Below, piece after piece: positions 60,771 to 64,000 of a stretch of DNA of 64,000 bases (positions within the stretch are counted from its first letter, which is position 1; every line of letters starts with the position of its first letter). The position numbers and the translations under genes were made by a program. This DNA comes from Pyrinomonadaceae bacterium (GTDB lineage: Bacteria; Acidobacteriota; Blastocatellia; Pyrinomonadales; Pyrinomonadaceae), in the NCBI GenBank assembly GCA_030841105.1, contig JAVEDE010000060.1:1-64000 (forward strand). Direction: 5' to 3'. The notes below the pieces were generated by a model that was not told the DNA's origin, searched no databases, and saw only the letters and a list, made by a program, of their open reading frames with translations.

Positions 60771-61000
60771 GTTCACCTTGATGATAAATCACACTTGTCG
60801 CGATCCTGTGACAGCCGGGTGCATTCCTTGTACGTCAGGGGGCGCACATTAGATGCGACTTAAATTCTTTCCGCCCGCCGCGCACGAGCTTTCACGGGAC
60901 ACTTATTTCCAGACTGATTCGGGGTGAGTTTGAGAGGAACTGTGTTTGGTGAACGGTTGAGCACGGAGCAACGTGCGCGTCGCCGGACGGGTTGCGCGTT

Positions 61001-61960
61001 TCAAATAATCGCCAGTGAACTCTGCACGCCGGGGTGCTTGAAGTAGCGCGCGGCACGCGCGACATCCTTGTCAATCTGCGCCTTGAGATCATCAACCCCG
61101 GCGAACTTTCGCTCGTCGCGCAGGCGTCGGAGGAAGCGCACGCGCACCACGTCGCCGTAAAGGTCGCCGCTCCAATTCATCACGTAAGTCTCGACGGAAG
61201 GCGCAGCCTCGCGCCCCGCTGCAAACGTCGGGCGCGTGCCGACGTTGGTGACGCTGCGCCGCCACACGCCATCAATCAGCGTGGCCGTCACGTAGACGCC
61301 GCCGCGCGGGATGACGCGGTTCTGCGGGTGGAGGTTGGCCGTCGGGAAGCCGAGCGTGCGCCCGCGTTCGTCGCCGCGGACGACGCGCCCCTCGACGCCG
61401 TAAGGCCGTCCCAGCATGCGCCGCGCCAAATTCACGCGCCCCGCCGCGAGCAACTCTCGAATCCGGCTCGAACTGATGCGACGACCACGCAGGCGCACCT
61501 CCGCCACCTCGTCCGCGTGAAAGCCGAGACGCCCGCTCGCCGCCCTGAGCAACTCGATGTTCCCCTCACGCCCCCGCCCGAACGCGAAGCCGCGACCGAG
61601 GTACACTTCCCTCGCCTGCAAACGATCCCGCACCACGTCGCGCAAAAAATCCTCCGCACGAACGCGCGCGAACTCCGCGTCGAAACGAATCACAATCGCC
61701 TGCTCGACGCCGAGCACGCCGAAGGCTTCGATCTTCTGGTCGAAAGTCTGCAACAGGGGCGGCGCGGATTCCGGGTGCAGCACGGCGCGCGGGTGCGGGT
61801 CGAAGGTGATGACGGTCGGCACCGAGCGTGTTGCCCGCGCGCGCTCCACCACCGTCCGCATGATCAACTGGTGGCCGAGGTGCAGCCCGTCGAAGACGCC
61901 GAGCGTCAGCACGGTCGGCCGCGCAATCGCCGCGTTGTCAGTTCCGTGAAAGAGTCTCAT
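61001..61960 (-). CDS. ribF: Bifunctional riboflavin kinase / FAD synthetase
   Basis: 319 residues from the ATG at 61958-61960; the upstream TTG lies in the repeat. FAD-synthetase nucleotidyltransferase half (LTLGVFDGLHLGHQLIMRTV with HxGH, VITFDPHPRAVLHPE) and C-terminal flavokinase barrel (GVEGRVVRGDERGRTLGFPTANLHPQ, GVYVTATLIDGVWRRSVTNVGTRPTF, FLRRLRDERKFAGVDDLKAQI). It converts riboflavin to FMN and FAD. Several flavoenzymes in the window would use the products. The gene follows a heptad element; the ATG is 2-5 bp from it with no Shine-Dalgarno. Confidence 0.97.
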   Translation of the reverse strand: MRLFHGTDNAAIARPTVLTLGVFDGLHLGHQLIMRTVVERARATRSVPTVITFDPHPRAVLHPESAPPLLQTFDQKIEAFGVLGVEQAIVIRFDAEFARVRAEDFLRDVVRDRLQAREVYLGRGFAFGRGREGNIELLRAASGRLGFHADEVAEVRLRGRRISSSRIRELLAAGRVNLARRMLGRPYGVEGRVVRGDERGRTLGFPTANLHPQNRVIPRGGVYVTATLIDGVWRRSVTNVGTRPTFAAGREAAPSVETYVMNWSGDLYGDVVRVRFLRRLRDERKFAGVDDLKAQIDKDVARAARYFKHPGVQSSLAII

Positions 61961-61965
61961 AAGAC

Positions 61966-62129
61966 AGTGACGAGTGACGAGTGACAAGTGACGAGTAAGT
62001 TAAGAGCAACGAGTGAGTCGAGAGCGGCGAGAAGGGCGTGATCAGAGACAAGTTGGTTGTTTGCATTTTTAACTCGTCACTTGTCACTCGTCACTCGTCA
62101 CTGTTTTAACTTGTCACTCGTCATTGATT
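61966..62129. repeat. Heptad inverted element, GTGACGA family, with second right block
   Basis: Left arm of four units, a long spacer with partial units (gagtgagtcgagagcggcga), right arm tcgtcacttgtcactcgtca and a second block at 62108-62122 that encodes the end of the MBL gene. Confidence 0.88.
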
Positions 62130-62881
62130 TCCAATCCGTCGTAGCCGAACGCGACGCCGGGCGGGAGCAGTGCGGAGTCGCGTTCGTGTTTGATGTCGTG
62201 CGCGATGTGGGTCAAGTAGGCGCGGCGCGGTTTGAGTTCTTCGATGTAGGCGAGGGAGCGTTCGAGCGAGAGATGCGTCGGGTGCGAGGTGAGCCGCAGG
62301 CAGTCGAGAACGAGCACGTCGAGGCCGCGTAAAGATTCGAGCGTCGAGGGCGGTATCTCGCTCAGATCGGTGGCGTAGGCGAAGTCGTTGCAGCGGTAGG
62401 CGACGACGGGCAGCCGCCCGTGGATGACTTCGAGCGGCGTCACGCGCAAATTCCGGCCGAGGCAGAACGGCGCGCCGTCCACGACCGTGTGCGCGACGAC
62501 TTGCGGCAGGCCGCCGCCGAAGTGCGACGGCTCGAAGACGTATTGAAAGATGCGGCGGATGTCGCGCCACGCGCGCTCGTTGGCATAGACGCCGAGCGCG
62601 CCGTGGCGAAAGTTGAGCGGGCGAATGTCGTCGAGGCCGAAGATGTGGTCGGCGTGGCAGTGTGTGATGAGCACGGCGTCGAGCCGTTTCAACTTCTGCC
62701 GGAGCGCCTGCTGGCGAAAGTCCGAAGAGGTGTCAATCAGCACGCTCTGCCCGTCGTGCTCGACGAGCACGGAGACGCGCAGACGCCGGTCGCGCGGGTC
62801 GTCGGACGTACACGTCTCGCACTCGCAGCCGATGGAGGGCACGCCCGTCGAAGTGCCTGTGCCAAGTAGCGTAAACTTCAT
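62114..62881 (-). CDS. MBL-fold metallo-hydrolase (PhnP/RNase Z-like group)
   Basis: 255 residues. Metallo-beta-lactamase core with ITHCHADHIFGLDDIRPL (His74, His76, Asp78, His79), a Cys-rich N-terminus (TSTGVPSIGCECETCTSDD) like PhnP-type hydrolases, and ATDLSEIPPSTLESL and LTHIAHDI later ligands. The likely substrate is a cyclic nucleotide or similar phosphodiester; no operon partner fixes it. The last residues (NDE) and stop are encoded by the repeat element. The ATG at 62879-62881 follows a GTTTCAA-type element and has no Shine-Dalgarno. Confidence 0.92.
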   Translation of the reverse strand: MKFTLLGTGTSTGVPSIGCECETCTSDDPRDRRLRVSVLVEHDGQSVLIDTSSDFRQQALRQKLKRLDAVLITHCHADHIFGLDDIRPLNFRHGALGVYANERAWRDIRRIFQYVFEPSHFGGGLPQVVAHTVVDGAPFCLGRNLRVTPLEVIHGRLPVVAYRCNDFAYATDLSEIPPSTLESLRGLDVLVLDCLRLTSHPTHLSLERSLAYIEELKPRRAYLTHIAHDIKHERDSALLPPGVAFGYDGLEINDE

Positions 62882-62884
62882 AAG

Positions 62885-62966
62885 AGTTTCAAGTTTCAGG
62901 TTACAGGTTTCAAGTTAAAGAATGGAGAACTTGTCAGTCCTGAAACTTGAAACCTGTAACTTGAAA
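62885..62966. repeat. Heptad inverted element, GTTTCAA family
   Basis: Left arm gtttcaagtttcaggttaca and on, right arm tgaaacttgaaacctgtaac and on, spacer about 20 bp. It lies between the DUF1844 gene stop and the MBL start. Confidence 0.87.
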
Positions 62967-63614
62967 CTATCTTCCGCCCGTGATGTCGCCGCCGGTGAAG
63001 CCGCGCGCGGGCGGGCGTTGCGTCGAGGTGAGCGAGATGTATTGCATGCGGAGTTCGGCGAGCAGCCCTTCGAGGATTTGCCCCTCCTGCGTGCCGAGGT
63101 GGCCGTGCGTCTTCTGTTGGAGCGTGCCGAGCAGATCAATGCAGTGCTTGGCGAGCGGCAGATCGAGTTCGCCGGGGGCGAGGCCGGGGTGCTCGGTCAT
63201 GCCCATCGCGGCGGCCGCGGGCGAGGCGATGAACATGACGAGGTTGGCGAAGGCCGTCGGGTCTTCCTCCACTCCCGCCGCTGCGTTCGTGGCTGAAGCG
63301 TTCGGCGCAGCGGCGACGGGCGGCGCGGCCGCGCGCGACTCGCTCGCGGTTGCGGCGGCGGGCGACGACGACGGCTCACGCCGCGCGCCTTCGGACGCGG
63401 GCGCAGTAGTAGTAGTAGCAGCGGGCGCGCCGGCGGAAGTGGCGTCCGGCCTTGCGGCGGCGGTTTCCGTTCCGGTCGTCGCGGCGGCGTCGCCAGCGGT
63501 CGCGTTGTTGTTGTCGGTTGTGGCCTCGGCCTCGCGCTCGATGTCGCGGGGCGTGCCGTCCGGGTTGAACAGACGCCGGTCTGTCACTTTGAAACGTGGT
63601 TTTTCTTCGCTCAT
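62967..63614 (-). CDS. DUF1844-domain protein
   Basis: 215 residues. The first 20 residues (MSEEKPRFKVTDRRLFNPDG) and the last 90 (FANLVMFIASPAAAAMGMTEHPGLAPGELDLPLAKHCIDLLGTLQQKTHGHLGTQEGQILEGLLAELRMQYISL) are the two conserved parts of DUF1844 proteins. An Ala/Thr/Pro-rich low-complexity linker of about 90 residues separates them. The family is conserved in Acidobacteria and some other phyla but has no known function. It lies upstream of the MBL gene on the same strand. Soluble, no signal peptide. Confidence 0.9.
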   Translation of the reverse strand: MSEEKPRFKVTDRRLFNPDGTPRDIEREAEATTDNNNATAGDAAATTGTETAAARPDATSAGAPAATTTTAPASEGARREPSSSPAAATASESRAAAPPVAAAPNASATNAAAGVEEDPTAFANLVMFIASPAAAAMGMTEHPGLAPGELDLPLAKHCIDLLGTLQQKTHGHLGTQEGQILEGLLAELRMQYISLTSTQRPPARGFTGGDITGGR

Positions 63615-63784
63615 CTCGTCGCTCGAATCCGGGGCGGCGACCCGCGTACGTGAGCCGCGCCTCCATCAGTTAAATTTTGTGATCTATGAGTTGCCGGAGG
63701 ATGGTAGCACCGAGCGCGACGCGGCCGCAAGAAAGGCGTCCGAAACGTCAGCGCGATGCGGGCGGCCGAGACTGGTTAAGGAGG

Positions 63785-63925
63785 TTAAGCGGCGCACTCC
63801 ACGTCGGCGCGGTCGGACTCGCCGCCCGCGTGTGCGAGCAGCACGCGTCGCGCTTCCTCGAACTTGCGCGCGGCGAGCCTTCGTTGCAGCGCGGCGGAAA
63901 GTTTCTCCGGGGCGGCTTGGAACAT
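63785..63925 (-). CDS. Possible small protein, 46 aa
   Basis: MFQAAPEKLSAALQRRLAA followed by RKFEEARRVLLAHAGGESDRADVECAA: an amphipathic helical small protein with natural codon use, encoded on the minus strand from the ATG at 63923-63925. Upstream is a possible heptad-like stretch (ttaagttttagacttgagtc). No ribosome binding site is evident and no family recognised; it may be a chance frame in GC-rich DNA. 63615-63784 holds nothing else. Confidence 0.35.
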   Translation of the reverse strand: MFQAAPEKLSAALQRRLAARKFEEARRVLLAHAGGESDRADVECAA

Positions 63926-64000
63926 CGGGCTTTAAGTTTTAGACTTGAGTCTTCAACATACTTGACGACACGCATTCAATTTTCGACTCTGAACTTCGGA

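Noticed and set aside
11583-62966. Heptad elements as CRISPR repeats or IS ends
   Set aside because: Units are 7 bp and tandem, arms are inverted, there is no transposase gene and no target-site duplication was visible.

Overview
The window is a GC-rich (roughly 63-65 % by eye) bacterial chromosome segment with dense genes on both strands and no phage, IS element or CRISPR. Gene content (benzoyl-CoA box genes, a DUF1844 protein, an expanded-type Crp/Fnr regulator, PEP-CTERM and OPT proteins, Spy/CpxP-like proteins) and the style of the intergenic DNA suggest an Acidobacteriota member, perhaps class Blastocatellia. This is inference: no 16S rRNA gene is present and no search could be run.

Layout. 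1-10.6 kb (minus strand): 5' part of topA, then an efflux operon (adaptor lipoprotein, RND pump, TolC-like channel, second lipoyl-type lipoprotein, small membrane protein). 10.8-15.1 kb (plus): an unknown protein, a Spy-like protein, two Arg-rich exported paralogues, and an ECF sigma factor / putative anti-sigma / CpxP-like set ending in a strong terminator. 15.1-18.0 kb (minus): two lower-GC exported proteins of unknown function, dprA, and a selenocysteine tRNA (selC). 18.2-36.8 kb: an aromatic-CoA catabolic island. 37-41 kb: PEP-CTERM protein, TPR protein, a 0.64-kb degenerate minisatellite, a Crp/Fnr regulator. 41.4-48.3 kb: signalling block (REC protein, NtrC-like activator with its hybrid kinase, HD-GYP/GGDEF protein). 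48.3-64 kb: a candidate structured RNA, MFS transporter, SDR, CBM9-like protein, PilZ protein, OPT transporter, M14 peptidase, UbiB-like kinase, ribF, an MBL hydrolase and a DUF1844 protein.

How the island may work. A sigma70-like promoter with a perfect 11+11 bp palindrome just after its -10 box precedes boxC; a TetR-family gene lies downstream of boxB. BoxB/BoxC perform aerobic benzoyl-CoA epoxidation and ring hydrolysis. Further along are tryptophan 2,3-dioxygenase, kynureninase, a benzoate/2-aminobenzoate-CoA ligase, an FAD monooxygenase resembling the N-terminal half of 2-aminobenzoyl-CoA monooxygenase/reductase, and, convergent with it, an old-yellow-enzyme reductase. Crotonase, SDR, acyl-CoA dehydrogenase, RidA-like and thioesterase genes could complete a tryptophan -> kynurenine -> anthraniloyl-CoA -> beta-oxidation route. 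Formamidase, BoxA and BoxD are not in the window.

The most unusual signal is a family of intergenic elements, about 19 in 64 kb. Each is built from tandem 7-bp units arranged as inverted arms around an AT-richer spacer. Several unrelated heptad sequences share this architecture. The elements fill the space from stop codon to start codon, often supply the stop codon or a short C-terminal tail, and abut start codons that lack a Shine-Dalgarno sequence.
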